DNA from: Lacrimispora saccharolytica
Lineage (GTDB): Bacteria; Bacillota; Clostridia; Lachnospirales; Lachnospiraceae
Direction of reading: 5' to 3'
Length of the DNA: 64,000 nt
Assembly (NCBI GenBank): GCA_016899975.1
Contig: JACJJN010000012.1
Location: 1-64,000, forward strand
Positions 63,925-64,000 of the stretch are shown in pieces. Every line of letters begins with the position of its first letter. The first letter of the stretch is position 1. The position numbers and the translations under genes were made by a program. The notes below the pieces were generated by a model. That model had not been told where the DNA came from, made no database searches, and saw only the letters and a program-made list of their open reading frames with translations.

Positions 63925-64000
63925 ATGAAACAATATTTTTCTTTTCAGTGGCACATCACAGACGAGTGTGATCAACGGTGCAAACATTGCTACATCTTTT
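63925..64000 (+). CDS. radical SAM maturase, first 25 codons (cut by the window end)
   Basis: The ATG at 63925, nine bases behind AGAGG, opens MKQYFSFQWHITDECDQRC, then KHCYIF. Cys 15, 19 and 22 form the C-x3-C-x2-C motif that binds the SAM-cleaving [4Fe-4S] cluster. The short distance from the N-terminus and the WHITDECDQRCKHCY pattern are typical of peptide-modifying radical SAM/SPASM enzymes. The SPASM domain would be beyond the window. Partnership with the peptide at 63725 is inferred from adjacency. Confidence 0.85.
   Translation, partial: MKQYFSFQWHITDECDQRCKHCYIF

Overview
The window looks like chromosome from a spore-forming Clostridium of the family Lachnospiraceae (a gut commensal). 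The support is: a spoIIID gene; a birA / small-protein / dusB / greA / lysS neighbourhood; a lysyl-tRNA synthetase carrying a C-terminal tRNA-binding domain; a bacterial V-type ATPase operon; GGAGG-type ribosome binding sites with frequent TTG starts; and moderate GC. Most of it is ordinary housekeeping DNA. It is unusually rich in short dispersed palindromes, of which I separate four families (A to D).

Layout. 1-3.4 kb: a GH43 glycosidase cut by the window edge, a MATE exporter followed by a 34-bp perfect inverted repeat, and a frameshifted relic. 3.5-11.3 kb (minus strand): argF, birA, a DUF6145-like protein, dusB, a second MATE exporter, greA and lysS. 11.5-19.2 kb: an SPFH/NfeD membrane pair, a secreted cell-wall hydrolase, a membrane-anchored polysaccharide deacetylase, and a SpoU methyltransferase with the two-part Ktr potassium system. 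19.2-27.1 kb: pfkA, dnaE, cvfB, nicotinate phosphoribosyltransferase and an acyl-ACP thioesterase. 27.2-33.7 kb: tRNA-Gln, a BFD-like ferredoxin, a CDF metal exporter, a stand-alone structured RNA with its own promoter and terminator, a Crp-type regulator, and a DUF3100 / truncated partner / amidohydrolase / TauE operon. 33.9-39.1 kb: an AlbA-type regulator on AT-rich DNA, then two GtrII-like membrane proteins of equal length (525 aa) on either side of spoIIID.

39.2-43.7 kb (minus): thiS-thiF-thiG-thiH with a near-consensus promoter and a terminator inside its leader, tRNA-Lys, a tiny ORF and trmB. 44-52.8 kb: a nine-gene V-type ATPase operon with promoter and terminator. 52.9-59.7 kb (minus): GH51 arabinofuranosidase, an ArsR-type regulator with a large C-terminal domain, a MalY/PatB aminotransferase, a KDG-kinase-like sugar kinase and an M42 aminopeptidase. 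59.9-63.4 kb: tRNA-Arg, two divergent DUF4143-type ATPases (one with paired palindromic operators) and an HxlR regulator.

The right edge (63.7-64 kb) holds the most striking locus: a 30-residue peptide ending in a Cys/Gly/Ala-rich core, a hairpin, and the first 25 codons of a radical SAM enzyme with an intact CxxxCxxC motif. It is a candidate RiPP system of the ACGX type, cut off by the window end. The palindromes also appear to have remodelled genes: several stop codons lie inside family B copies, one copy seems to have truncated the DUF3100 partner, and another adds a tail to the ArsR-type regulator.
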